Shown here piece by piece: positions 9,946 to 18,726 of a stretch of 64,000 nucleotides of DNA (position 1 is the first letter of the stretch; the number at the start of each line of letters is the position of its first letter). Made by a program: the position numbers and the translations under genes. The notes under the pieces are model-generated. The model did no database searches and had not been told where the DNA came from. It worked only from the letters and a program-made list of their open reading frames with translations. The DNA lies in NCBI GenBank assembly GCA_004296775.1, contig RHGE01000021.1:23055-87054 (forward strand). The letters run 5' to 3'. This DNA is from Marinilabiliaceae bacterium JC017. Its GTDB lineage: Bacteria; Bacteroidota; Bacteroidia; Bacteroidales; Marinilabiliaceae.

Positions 9946-10665
9946 ATGAAATTAATCTTTTCTTTTGCATATTCTGAATTATTTCAGCGTTCTGATAATT
10001 TAAATCCTATCCTGGTACGAGACATATCCAAATTTGAAGCCTTTGGATATTCGCCCACAACACCCGAAGATCTAAAAATTCAGACCAATGTTTTACGTGA
10101 AATACCCACGGATGATTTTTGGGAAGGCCAACAAATGCTGAAAACCAGTGCTAAAAACAAAGCAAGAGATGATTTAGATGGTTTTTTACAAAACCTGAAA
10201 CATCGTATTAGCCGATGTCTGGACACCGATTCAGTTGACTACAGGCTATTTCGTTTCAACCGCATGGCACGTATTAATGACCATGAAGCAATTGTTTTTG
10301 CCAAGAATACTATTAAATCGGCAGAATCAATGGCTACCGCATTGGAACCTGCAAAAGTAACCGCTGAATTGTTGCTAGAAATAAAAAACAGTGCTGACAA
10401 TTTAGATCAGTTATTAGATGAGCAGGTTGAAATGGAAAAAACCCGCATCCGCAAACAAGCCGAGCGTATTCAACTGGCTAACGAATTGTACCGTAAAATC
10501 AGTGACATTTGCCAAACCGGCAAAGTGATCTGGAAAGGAAAAAATGATACTTACTATGATGACTATGTGATTTACGGTTCATCCAAATCGAATTTACAAA
10601 CTATCGAAGAGGAGAATTCTCCTGTTGAAGAAGAAAATACAACAGCCACACCATCAGAAGAATAA
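9946..10665 (+). CDS. Bacteroidota-specific helical protein of unknown function
   Basis: 239 residues from the ATG at 9946; a TTG two codons upstream also lies in frame. The protein is almost wholly alpha-helical, with no signal peptide or membrane segment. A coiled region around residues 150-190 leads to ANELYRKISDICQTGK, and the tail has KWKGKNDTYYDDYVIYG-like spacing (WKGKND then YYDDYVIY) before an acidic C-terminus. Proteins of this length ending in a Y-DYVIY motif occur repeatedly in Bacteroidota genomes without known function. It does not share the CC motif of the DUF6261-like proteins at 16432 and 26137, so kinship is uncertain. A strong terminator follows; a 21-bp tandem array lies upstream. 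Confidence 0.75.
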   Translation: MKLIFSFAYSELFQRSDNLNPILVRDISKFEAFGYSPTTPEDLKIQTNVLREIPTDDFWEGQQMLKTSAKNKARDDLDGFLQNLKHRISRCLDTDSVDYRLFRFNRMARINDHEAIVFAKNTIKSAESMATALEPAKVTAELLLEIKNSADNLDQLLDEQVEMEKTRIRKQAERIQLANELYRKISDICQTGKVIWKGKNDTYYDDYVIYGSSKSNLQTIEEENSPVEEENTTATPSEE

Positions 10666-10702
10666 TATTCATTTTAATTTTGTTCATACAATTATTGTGA
10701 TT

Positions 10703-10736
10703 AAAACCGCTTCTCATCACGAGGGGCGGTTTTTTT
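10703..10736 (+). terminator. Rho-independent terminator
   Basis: AAAACCGCTTCTC pairs with GAGGGGCGGTTTT around a short loop, followed by T residues. It lies 37 bp after the stop at 10665. Confidence 0.9.
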
Positions 10737-10816
10737 GAGGATTAGCCAATAACAAGCTGCTTGAAAAATTTATATTAATTTCATGCCAAATTACTAACCT
10801 CAACACAAAATCAACG

Positions 10817-11191
10817 ATGAAGCTAATCACCCAATGTCCCGACTGCCAACATGAATTAAAAATAAAATCTCTCTTCATTGAAAACCGTCTTGACCTGGCC
10901 AAGGAAAACGGAAAGGAGTTTGAATTACGATGCCCCCATTGCCAAGGTCGCTTCCGGGTGCATGTAGACGATGTGGTAGCTGAAAATGATTTAACAGTCC
11001 CCATAATTGGCGGCATCTCCTTTATTGCAGCAGTATTCCTCACCCTTTATTTTCTGGAGATGGGTTTTATAGCCTATGCTACCCTGGCTCTGCCCGTTAT
11101 TGCGGCCGGATCGGCACGGCAAAACCAACGCAACAGGATCAACCAGTTCAACCAATTGCATTACGATTCGAAACGTTTCCGCATCCGGTAA
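10817..11191 (+). CDS. Zinc-ribbon membrane protein, function unknown
   Basis: A 124-residue protein. The N-terminal half has two CPxC knuckles, CPDC near residue 7 and CPHC near residue 39, that would bind one zinc ion. Two hydrophobic helices follow (about residues 60-76 and 80-95), and the short tail is basic and asparagine/glutamine-rich (RQNQRNRINQFNQ). The zinc ribbon would face the cytoplasm. Nothing nearby suggests its role. The ATG at 10817 directly precedes the first zinc knuckle and is the natural start. Confidence 0.75.
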   Translation: MKLITQCPDCQHELKIKSLFIENRLDLAKENGKEFELRCPHCQGRFRVHVDDVVAENDLTVPIIGGISFIAAVFLTLYFLEMGFIAYATLALPVIAAGSARQNQRNRINQFNQLHYDSKRFRIR

Positions 11192-11213
11192 AAAAAACTT
11201 TTTACCGACCTAC

Positions 11214-11253
11214 CGAAAAAAAAATGCCTGAAGTTAATGATCAACTTCAGGCA
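11214..11253 (-). terminator. Terminator of cstA, probably bidirectional
   Basis: TGCCTGAAGTT and AACTTCAGGCA (11225-11253) form an 11-bp stem. On the minus strand it is followed by a run of nine T residues, so it ends cstA transcription. On the plus strand the T-tract is weaker (TTGTTTTTT after a short gap). Confidence 0.85.
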
Positions 11254-11277
11254 GCTATATTGTTTTTTAACCTCTAT

Positions 11278-12762
11278 TTACTCTTTAACTGGCACTTTTA
11301 CGGTTTCAACAACAGCCAACTCCCGCTTCACCTTACCGTTCACCCTGAAAAGGAATAAACCTAACGAACAAATACCAAGGAAAAGTCCAATTATATAACC
11401 ATCGAAAGGTTCCAACGCAAATCCTCCGTTTGTAACAGGGGCTACCAACAAGTAAGTACAACAAACAATGGTCATAAAGGTGGCCGGCAGGGAAATAATC
11501 CAGTGCGGTTTACGCTGCTTAGCCAGGTACATGGCACTGGTCCATAACACTACTACAGCCAGCACCTGGTTGGAAAGCCCCAAATAATTCCATATGGTGG
11601 TAAATTCCAATTGTGACAATACAAAACCCACTGCAAACAAGGGAATACTCACCATCAACCGTTTCTTAACGGATGATTGATCAAACTTAAATACATCGGC
11701 AATGGTGAGGCGGGCGCTGCGAAAGGCCGTATCACCGGTGGTAATGGGACAAGCTATCACGCCCACGATGGCAAAGATGGCTCCCACTTTTCCCAGCCAG
11801 GCTACACTGATTTCATTCACCACCCAGGCTGCTTTGTGCCCTTCTATCTGCATGGTTTCATTCAAACCCTCCGTTCCGCCAAAGAATGTCATGGCCGCCG
11901 TGGCCCAGATAATGGCCACAATGCCTTCGGCAATCATAGCGCCATAAAAAACATGCCGCCCATAGCTCTCCTTTTTAATGGTACGCGCCATCATGGGAGC
12001 CTGCGTGGAGTGAAAACCCGATAAAGCACCACAGGAGATAACAATGAACATCATGGGAAAGAGAATGTTTTCGTTGGGATGGTGGTGCCAGTTGGCAAAG
12101 CTGGCCGCCGAAAGTTCGGGCATGGCCAGCGTACCATTAAATCCACCTAATAACATGGCACCTGCAATACCTGCTGCCATAATTAACAAGGCAGCCCCAA
12201 AAACAGGATAGATACGTCCGATGATTTTATTGATAGGCAATAAAGTAGCCAACAGATAATAGGCAAAAATGATATATAGCCATGTGGTAAGGCCTCCTTG
12301 GGTAAGCTCAGCCAAAAGACCAGCCGGCCCCGACACAAATGCAACCCCTACAAAAATAAGTAACAGTACCGTGAAGACACGCAAGAAGTGCTGAAAGCCG
12401 GGCCCCAGGTATTTACCTACAATCTCAGGTATACTGGCGCCGTCATTGCGGATGGAAAGCATGCCGGAGAAGTAATCATGCACAGCTCCCATAAAGATAC
12501 AACCCAGGACAATCCATATATAGGCGATTGGCCCGTACATAGCGCCAAGAATAGCACCAAAGATGGGGCCCAGTCCGGCAATATTCAGAAATTGAATGGT
12601 GAAAACTTTCCAGGTTGGCATGGGAGAAAAATCAACCCCATCATTTTTAGAAACTGCAGGTGTTGGCCGGCAGTCATCAGCCCCGAAAAATCGTTCAATA
12701 TATTTTCCATACACTAAAAAACCAATTACCAGGGTGGCTATGGCCCCTATAAATGTCCACAT
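11278..12762 (-). CDS. cstA: CstA family transporter (carbon starvation protein)
   Basis: A 494-residue polytopic inner-membrane protein with more than a dozen hydrophobic segments. The N-terminus MWTFIGAIATLVIGFLVYGK and the stretches QFLNIAGLGPIFGAILGAM and GAVHDYFSGMLSIRNDG are characteristic of the CstA family. Members take up pyruvate or peptides under carbon limitation, at least in enterobacteria; the substrate in Bacteroidota is not established. The protein is the short form of about 480-500 residues, shorter than the roughly 700 residues of E. coli CstA. It is transcribed alone and ends in a strong terminator. Confidence 0.92.
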   Translation of the reverse strand: MWTFIGAIATLVIGFLVYGKYIERFFGADDCRPTPAVSKNDGVDFSPMPTWKVFTIQFLNIAGLGPIFGAILGAMYGPIAYIWIVLGCIFMGAVHDYFSGMLSIRNDGASIPEIVGKYLGPGFQHFLRVFTVLLLIFVGVAFVSGPAGLLAELTQGGLTTWLYIIFAYYLLATLLPINKIIGRIYPVFGAALLIMAAGIAGAMLLGGFNGTLAMPELSAASFANWHHHPNENILFPMMFIVISCGALSGFHSTQAPMMARTIKKESYGRHVFYGAMIAEGIVAIIWATAAMTFFGGTEGLNETMQIEGHKAAWVVNEISVAWLGKVGAIFAIVGVIACPITTGDTAFRSARLTIADVFKFDQSSVKKRLMVSIPLFAVGFVLSQLEFTTIWNYLGLSNQVLAVVVLWTSAMYLAKQRKPHWIISLPATFMTIVCCTYLLVAPVTNGGFALEPFDGYIIGLFLGICSLGLFLFRVNGKVKRELAVVETVKVPVKE

Positions 12763-12993
12763 GACCTTCTCTTTTTAAATTAATTGCAATCGAAAATATA
12801 TTTTTTTGTTGAAAACACCCTACAATAAGGGGATGAAATACAGCTATTACGCACAAAACACTTGTTTAAACCTCCCGATATTAATAAACTAAAAACTTAA
12901 TCACTGAGAGGAGTTACCCACCCGCCGGCCGTAGTAACTTATTATTACATTGACAAATCGAGACATGAAGCCTAATTTGAATATAAACAAAAC

Positions 12994-13740
12994 ATGCCGA
13001 TGCCATCTGTGATCCATATTCGATTCTACGAAGAGCTGAACGACTTCTTACCTGTTGCCAAACGGAAAACAACCTTCACGTATAAATTCTTCGGAAAACC
13101 CACCATCAAACACATCATTGAATCTCTGGGCGTCCCGCATACCGAAGTAGATCTCATATTGATCAACGACGAGTCTGTCGATTTTGATTACCATCCTGCC
13201 CACAACAACCGGATAGCGGTCTATCCCTCCTTCGAAACATTTGACATCAGTCCGATCAATAAATTACGGCCTCATCCATTGCGCAACACCCAATTTATAT
13301 TGGATGTGCACCTGGGCAAGCTGGCCCGCTACCTTCGTCTTCTGGGATTTGACACCATTTACACCAATAAACTGGAGGATGATGAGATAATGGAAACGGC
13401 TCTGCGTGAACACCGCATCATCCTGACGCGTGACCTGGGGATATTAAAACACGGGAAGGTTACCCACGGCTATTTCATCCGCCATACCAATCCTTTTGAG
13501 CAGCTGAAAGAGGTGATCAACAAATTTGAACTAACAAACAAACTCACTCCGTTCACCCGTTGCACCAAATGTAACGGCCAGTTACAATCAGTAGATAAGG
13601 ATGAAATAGCGCATCTGCTACTCCCGCAAACACGCTCATTTTTCAGCCACTTCTACCAGTGTCAGACCTGTAAAACCATCTATTGGGAAGGCTCTCACTA
13701 CAATAACATGAAGAACTGGCTAATCACACACTTCGAATAA
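12994..13740 (+). CDS. Mut7-C RNase-domain protein with ubiquitin-like N-terminus
   Basis: 248 residues; the start may be the first ATG or the second one two codons later (13000). Residues about 5-90 form a ubiquitin/MoaD-like domain (Mut7-C ubiquitin). Residues about 100-245 are the Mut7-C (former DUF82) domain, a PIN-like nuclease fold, with the acidic patch LDVHLGKLARYLRLLGFDT and LTRDLGIL. Two knuckles, CTKC near 189 and CQTC near 222, form a zinc ribbon. Such proteins are predicted RNases; the substrate is unknown. It stands alone between cstA (minus) and the MATE gene. Confidence 0.88.
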   Translation: MPMPSVIHIRFYEELNDFLPVAKRKTTFTYKFFGKPTIKHIIESLGVPHTEVDLILINDESVDFDYHPAHNNRIAVYPSFETFDISPINKLRPHPLRNTQFILDVHLGKLARYLRLLGFDTIYTNKLEDDEIMETALREHRIILTRDLGILKHGKVTHGYFIRHTNPFEQLKEVINKFELTNKLTPFTRCTKCNGQLQSVDKDEIAHLLLPQTRSFFSHFYQCQTCKTIYWEGSHYNNMKNWLITHFE

Positions 13741-13835
13741 AGCGAAGGCCAACTCTCGTATCGTGTCAGGCCTATCATAAATCAGATATCCTCCATCAAA
13801 GTGTTCTTTTAACCTTTCTTAACGACATATTTTTC

Positions 13836-13843
13836 TATTTTTG
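13836..13843 (+). promoter_or_regulatory. Candidate -7 promoter element for the structured leader
   Basis: TATTTTTG matches TAnnTTTG exactly. No good TTTG lies at the usual upstream spacing. Transcription would start near 13850, leaving a leader of about 215 nt before the MATE gene. Confidence 0.4.
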
Positions 13844-13850
13844 CGCTCAG

Positions 13851-14047
13851 ATTTTGGCGACCTGCAGGTATTGTTGACCAATCAACCATCGTTTCTCACC
13901 TTGAAATCCAAAACCGCCCGGTTTTGAAAAAAATGGTTGTTGCAGATTCCGACAGGGACAAGGTCTCGCCCGGTTTATTTTCATTCATTTATTATAGAAG
14001 ATTGTATAACCGGCTTCAGACGTGCTGTTACAACGCACCCGCTGAAG
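13851..14047 (+). ncRNA. Structured 5' leader or small RNA upstream of the MATE gene
   Basis: Nested pairings can be drawn by eye: GGCGA (13856-13860) with TCGCC (13966-13970), CTGCA (13862-13866) with TGCAG (13941-13945), CAACCAT (13883-13889) with ATGGTTG (13933-13939), and an apical hairpin AAAACC/GGTTTT (13910-13925). A second hairpin follows, CTTCAG (14014-14019) with CTGAAG (14042-14047) enclosing GTGC/GCAC. It lies between a perfect -7 element and the MATE start codon. It matches no riboswitch core I recognise. It could be a riboswitch, an attenuator or a separate small RNA. Confidence 0.45.
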
Positions 14048-14067
14048 TTCCTTATTCGTTTTGATTT

Positions 14068-15426
14068 ATGAAGAGATACTGGAGGTTACACCGTCCGCAT
14101 TACAAAGAGACCTGGCAACTGGGCTTGCCGGTGATCATAGCCCAAATTGGACAGATCACCGTAGGACTGGCCGACAACATGATGATTGGACGCCTGGGCG
14201 CCACCCAACTGGCCGCTGCTTCCTTTGCCAATACCCTATTTGCCCTGCCATTAATATTTGGAATGGGCTTCGCCATGGCTATTACCCCCATGATTGGCCA
14301 GGCTTATGGCGATAAAAAACCCGCACAAGTAGCCCTGTGGTGGAAAAGCGGATTGATTTCCAACATCATTATGGCCGCCATCTTGCTTTTGACCATTTTG
14401 TTGCTTCACCAACTGATGCCGTTCATGGGGCAACCCAATAGCATACTGCCTCTCTCCCAACCCTATTTTATTATCATTGGTTTCTCCATTATTCCCCTTA
14501 TGGTGTTCTTATCGGGCAAGCAAACAACCGAAGGAATGTCGGATACCCGCACGGCGATGATCATCACCCTTTCGGCCAACGTGCTGAACATTGCAGGCAA
14601 CTACATCCTGATCAATGGAAAACTGGGTTTACCGGTTTTGGGACTAAATGGAGCCGGTATCTCCACACTAATAGCCAGGATATTCATGGCAGTTGGCATG
14701 ACCATCGCCATCTCACGCAATAAAATGATCCGGGAGGGACTAAATAACATTATCCAACCCCAGGCTATTCGGAACGCACTCAAACGCCTCTATTCCCTGG
14801 GACTGCCAATGGGTATACACATGTTCTCTGAAGCCTCTGCTTTCAATCTGGCCGCCATCATGATGGGTTGGATCGGCGAATTAGGACTGGCGGCTCACCA
14901 GGTTGTCATCAGCTTATCTACATTTGGCTTCATGCTTTATCAGGGCATTGGTGTTAGTACCACCATACGGGTGAGTCAACTTACTTCGCGCCAAATACCC
15001 GGGCTGATCAAACGGGCCGGCAAGGCATCTACCCAGATTGTAGTAGCCATGGTCATTGTCATCTCTTCTTTCTTCATCCTCGGACGCCATTGGTTGCCAA
15101 CACTATTTACGACCAATGCAGAAGTGATTCGTATCTCTTCGGAACTAATCGTCATCATGGTTATCTTTCAAATATTTGATGCCCTCCAGATTATCTATGC
15201 CGGCATCCTAAGAGGTCTGTCTGATGCCAAGATACCCGGCATCATCACCTTTACTTCCTATTTCATCATTGCCCTTCCCGTCAGCTATTGGGCAGCTTTC
15301 AAGGGAGGATTGGGAGAACCGGGCATATGGCTTGGATTCCCGGTGGGATTAAGCATATGTGCTTTGCTCTTTTACATCAGGATCCGATACATACTGCGAC
15401 AACAGCAATACGCCTTCTCCCGGTAA
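14068..15426 (+). CDS. MATE family multidrug/sodium efflux transporter
   Basis: 452 residues with twelve predicted transmembrane helices in two homologous halves. The N-terminal half has LGLPVIIAQIGQITVGLADN followed by MIGRLG and ANTLFALPLIFGMGFAMAIT, typical of the NorM branch of MATE transporters. These exchange cationic drugs or metabolites for Na+ or H+ at the inner membrane. The start at 14068 places the helix-1 motif at the normal distance; an overlapping frame at 14061 is a shadow. The structured leader upstream suggests regulation at the RNA level. Confidence 0.92.
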   Translation: MKRYWRLHRPHYKETWQLGLPVIIAQIGQITVGLADNMMIGRLGATQLAAASFANTLFALPLIFGMGFAMAITPMIGQAYGDKKPAQVALWWKSGLISNIIMAAILLLTILLLHQLMPFMGQPNSILPLSQPYFIIIGFSIIPLMVFLSGKQTTEGMSDTRTAMIITLSANVLNIAGNYILINGKLGLPVLGLNGAGISTLIARIFMAVGMTIAISRNKMIREGLNNIIQPQAIRNALKRLYSLGLPMGIHMFSEASAFNLAAIMMGWIGELGLAAHQVVISLSTFGFMLYQGIGVSTTIRVSQLTSRQIPGLIKRAGKASTQIVVAMVIVISSFFILGRHWLPTLFTTNAEVIRISSELIVIMVIFQIFDALQIIYAGILRGLSDAKIPGIITFTSYFIIALPVSYWAAFKGGLGEPGIWLGFPVGLSICALLFYIRIRYILRQQQYAFSR

Positions 15427-15480
15427 AGTGCCATTTGACTTTCTACTCATAACACTTGCATGAAGAGGAGTATATGCTAA

Positions 15481-15525
15481 TTTTGAACCATTGCAAGCCA
15501 TTGACGATGGCTTGAAGGTTCAAAA
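15481..15525 (+). other. Long inverted repeat between the MATE and cyclase genes
   Basis: TTTTGAACC pairs with GGTTCAAAA, and inside it AAGCCAT pairs with ATGGCTT, giving 16 base pairs with an internal loop. No T-tract follows directly, so it is not a standard terminator. It could be a processing stem, a weak terminator or a protein-binding site. Confidence 0.55.
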
Positions 15526-15634
15526 GACACCCTTAACGGGGTACTATAACAGAAAATCGAATGATTAAAAGAGATAACAATTAATAAGGCTCAACATCTT
15601 TGAATCCAAAAACGATTACCTAAAACCCAACCAC

Positions 15635-16258
15635 ATGGCCACGATTATTGACCTTTCACACACACTCGACAACAACACACCGGTTTTTCCGGATGATACA
15701 TCCATTGAGCTGAAACAGGATGCCTTCCTGGAAAAAGACGGATATACTAATTTCACCCTGAAAACCGGGATGCACATAGGCACACACCTCGACGGCCCCT
15801 GGCACATCTCCAATAACACCATCACGATTGATCGTGTTCCCCTCGACCAATTCTGTGGCAAAGCAATAAAGGTAGCTACCGGGGTAAATACTCCGGTTAT
15901 TACAACCGATCTCCTACCACAAACATTACCGGCCGGCACTGAGATTCTTTTATTTCATACGGGGCATCAGGATAAGTGGCAAACAGATGTCTATTTTGAG
16001 GATTTCCCTGTTTTTTCAACCGAGGTAGTAGAATACCTTTTGAAGCATCAAATCAAAATCATCGGTCTAGACACCCCCTCACCTGATAAATCACCCTATG
16101 CTATCCACAAAGCCCTTTTGGAAGGAGACATCTTAATTGTCGAAAACCTCACAAATCTGCATTTGTTACCGGCTAACAAACAATTTGACTTCTCTGCCTT
16201 TCCACTAAAGGTTTCCGCAGACAGTTCACCAGTGAGAGCCGTCGCACGCATTGAATAA
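15635..16258 (+). CDS. Cyclase family protein (kynurenine formamidase-like hydrolase)
   Basis: A 207-residue protein of the PF04199 cyclase/KynB-like family. The metal-binding signature HIGTHLDGPWH lies near residues 48-58, preceded by IDLSHTLDNNTPVFPDD at the N-terminus. Toward the C-terminus, GLDTPSPD and HKALLEGDILIVENL match the second conserved region. Family members are metal-dependent amidases or cyclic-ester hydrolases, such as arylformamidase. No tryptophan-catabolism gene is adjacent, so the substrate cannot be named. It stands alone, convergent with the DUF6261-like gene. Confidence 0.88.
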   Translation: MATIIDLSHTLDNNTPVFPDDTSIELKQDAFLEKDGYTNFTLKTGMHIGTHLDGPWHISNNTITIDRVPLDQFCGKAIKVATGVNTPVITTDLLPQTLPAGTEILLFHTGHQDKWQTDVYFEDFPVFSTEVVEYLLKHQIKIIGLDTPSPDKSPYAIHKALLEGDILIVENLTNLHLLPANKQFDFSAFPLKVSADSSPVRAVARIE

Positions 16259-16361
16259 ATAAAAATTCAGTGATCCCAATTATAATGGAAACTCGCAACT
16301 TTCCATACGCATCGCCTAAAATATGATGTAAAGATTAAGCGAATCAGGTAACAGGAAGGGG

Positions 16362-16407
16362 ATAAAAAAAGCAATGCCCCGTTAACCATTAAGGATTAAC
16401 GAGGCAT
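16362..16407 (-). terminator. Terminator of the DUF6261-like gene
   Basis: ATGCCCCGTTAA (from 16374) pairs with TTAACGAGGCAT (to 16407) with one mismatch. On the minus strand the hairpin is followed by a run of seven T residues. It lies 25 bp beyond the stop codon at 16432. Confidence 0.85.
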
Positions 16408-16431
16408 AAGCATGAACAAAAAATCCAGATG

Positions 16432-17169
16432 CTAACACTTATTAGCTACGAGCATCTCCTCTGCAGCAGTCTGTTTCTGCGCTATATTTATTGACGATAA
16501 TTCCTCTTTAACCAATTCATTCATCTGCCGGATTATATCATCCCATTCTATTCTCCCTGTCAACTCCTGCATTAACTCTAAATGTCGAAACAATTTTTCC
16601 AACGTCTTACGAATAGAAGCACAAGCTTCACGGGTATTATTATCTGGCTTTATTTCTTTACTTTCTAACCGTTCCACCACACTTTGCTCAAACTTACATT
16701 GTGCATTCCTGGCAGCTTTGATCCATTTTTTAGCAATGATTTTATTACTCGCTTCTCGCAATTCAACATTATTTTCCAATTCAAATAAAAGCCGCCTGGT
16801 CTTAATAGACTGCAGATTATAACTTTCTGATTCAATTCGCCCTCTATACCAACTGAGTGTTTTCCAGATTATTTCAGCAGCTTCTCTTTTCTCTTCTTCC
16901 TGGGCAAAGCAACAGGCATAACAATAATAATTTAAGGCTTCTACTGTTCGATCTCTCAATGCATCATGCTTAACGATGGATTGTGTTTGCTGGTTTATCA
17001 TTTCATTCTCCAAATCTTGTTCGATTTGCAGAATGTTTCCTACTAATGTATTTAGTAGTTTCTCTATTCCGGTGATGTTTCCTCTTCGCTTTATTACCGC
17101 TACAATTTTCATCGCGATTCTTCGGTAATCTTCAACTTTAAGAGAAGGGAATGTAATTCGACTGATCAT
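16432..17169 (-). CDS. DUF6261-like helical protein (paralog of 26137-26871)
   Basis: 245 residues, predicted wholly helical, with no signal peptide. Two features are shared with the protein at 26137: ALNYYCYACCFAQEEEKREAA near residue 90 (there GLNYYCKAYACCMDETKRMAA) and a C-terminal region reading IIRQMNELVKEELSSINI (there IIKQINIIIDETMAAVNI). Length and features fit the Bacteroidota family DUF6261, of unknown function. The ATG at 17169 begins MISRITF and aligns with the second ATG of the paralog. Unlike the two other helical-protein genes in this window, no tandem array lies upstream. It has its own terminator. Confidence 0.75.
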   Translation of the reverse strand: MISRITFPSLKVEDYRRIAMKIVAVIKRRGNITGIEKLLNTLVGNILQIEQDLENEMINQQTQSIVKHDALRDRTVEALNYYCYACCFAQEEEKREAAEIIWKTLSWYRGRIESESYNLQSIKTRRLLFELENNVELREASNKIIAKKWIKAARNAQCKFEQSVVERLESKEIKPDNNTREACASIRKTLEKLFRHLELMQELTGRIEWDDIIRQMNELVKEELSSINIAQKQTAAEEMLVANKC

Positions 17170-17462
17170 GCTGGTTAAATATTTAATGGTTTTACTTTTT
17201 TCAAAATTTCTTATTGAATATAACTATTTTTTATACCTAAGGCAAGAGGTATTTTAGTTTTCCCTACCATTCTATTTAACTCCATAAAAAACCAAAAGCC
17301 ATATTTCATCTACACTCAGACATGTTTTCAGAGCAAGTTAATACACCCTTATTTATATCAATTCCAGATAACAAGCAAAAACTTACCCTTCTCTCCAACT
17401 GACAGAAATATGAAAACATCCATCAAATCTTTTACATTTGGAAAATAAAAAATACTTCGGGG

Positions 17463-18623
17463 ATGTATAATATTGATTTGAGATTTGATGTATTCTCATC
17501 TTTTATTCTGCTTGGCGTTGTTCAGTGCCTTTTTCTTACCTATTTCTTTCTAAAGAAAGATAACCGTGAACTGATATCAAACCTTTTCAATGGATTAACG
17601 ATATTCTGCATCAGCATGGTGACCTTGGACATTTGGTTGAATTATACCGGCTATATGGCCAAAATCATCTTCATGGACAATTTCTCCGAGCCATTCAACT
17701 TTGCCATTGCACCACTGGCCTACCTGTATGTGCGCACCAGCATTAAACCCGACATCAAGAAAAAGGATTATTTACATTTCATCCCCTTTATCTTTTTGGT
17801 ACTATACTCCTTCTTTTACTTTCTTCAAAGTAATGAATATAAGTTCAACTCTTTTCTCTATTCTTATCATCCATCCTTTCCCCGCATTGCATTTACTCAG
17901 TCCTTTCGCAGCGATCCCCTCGCCGTCAGGGAGAATCTCAGCCTGCTAATTCTAGCCCATTTCCTTATATACCTGTCTTTATCCTTCCGAATAATATACC
18001 TGCAATCAAAAAGCATGCACCAATCATTCCACAAGCCACAAAACCATTCCCTCCGTTGGTTAAGGAATAACATGATTCATTTCTTTGCAGTCATTGTTCT
18101 ATTCGTCTTTATAAAAACAACCTTTAAACACGACCTGGGGGACTACCTCATTGCTTCTTATACCAGCATCCTTATCTACCTCATCAGCTTTCATGTGATC
18201 AATCACTCCAGCTTCTTTGGCCAGAACAGGCTCGACCAGACCGCCCGAAAATATGAGAAATCATCCCTGAATAAGACACAAAAAGAGGCCATATTAAGCA
18301 AACTGCAGGAGATGATGAAAAGCGAAAAGTATTACATCAATAATATGGCCTCCCTTCCCCATTTGGCAAAAAGCATTGGTGAATCCCGCCATCATGTTTC
18401 GCAAGTTATCAATGAAGAAATTGGTAAAAGCTTTTTTGAATGGCTGGCCGAAAATCGTATTGAAGAAGCCAAACGCCTCCTCTCTGATGTGCAAACCAAT
18501 ACTATCACCATTGATGAACTGGCGGAAAAAGTAGGATATAACTCAAAGTCGGCCTTCAACAAAGCTTTTAAAAAACTTACCCAACTCACACCCACCCAGT
18601 TCAGGGCTCAAGACAAATACTAA
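17463..18623 (+). CDS. Membrane-anchored AraC family transcriptional regulator
   Basis: 386 residues. The N-terminal 250 residues contain six or seven hydrophobic helices (for example FSSFILLGVVQCLFLTYFF and YLHFIPFIFLVLYSFFYF). The C-terminal 100 residues form an AraC-type double helix-turn-helix: SRHHVSQVINEEIGKSFFEW, then IEEAKRLL, then VGYNSKSAFNKAFKKLTQLTP. Regulators with a 7TM-like sensor and a cytoplasmic AraC domain are common in Bacteroidota. A TACATTTG at 17433-17440 is a perfect -7 promoter element just ahead of the ATG. The acyltransferase gene 103 bp downstream in the same orientation is the most obvious candidate target. Confidence 0.9.
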   Translation: MYNIDLRFDVFSSFILLGVVQCLFLTYFFLKKDNRELISNLFNGLTIFCISMVTLDIWLNYTGYMAKIIFMDNFSEPFNFAIAPLAYLYVRTSIKPDIKKKDYLHFIPFIFLVLYSFFYFLQSNEYKFNSFLYSYHPSFPRIAFTQSFRSDPLAVRENLSLLILAHFLIYLSLSFRIIYLQSKSMHQSFHKPQNHSLRWLRNNMIHFFAVIVLFVFIKTTFKHDLGDYLIASYTSILIYLISFHVINHSSFFGQNRLDQTARKYEKSSLNKTQKEAILSKLQEMMKSEKYYINNMASLPHLAKSIGESRHHVSQVINEEIGKSFFEWLAENRIEEAKRLLSDVQTNTITIDELAEKVGYNSKSAFNKAFKKLTQLTPTQFRAQDKY

Positions 18624-18726
18624 AACACCGTGTTTGCTTATCGGGAAACACGGCTTTCCGACCAGGTAATGCGGTAAAACCCCTAATTGTGCCTTTAATT
18701 TGAGGAAAACTTAAAAACTTCCGATT

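Noticed and set aside
13851..13978. Signal recognition particle RNA, TPP or SAM riboswitch at the MATE leader
   Set aside because: The invariant cores of these RNAs are not present; 6S RNA could not be excluded but is not positively supported.
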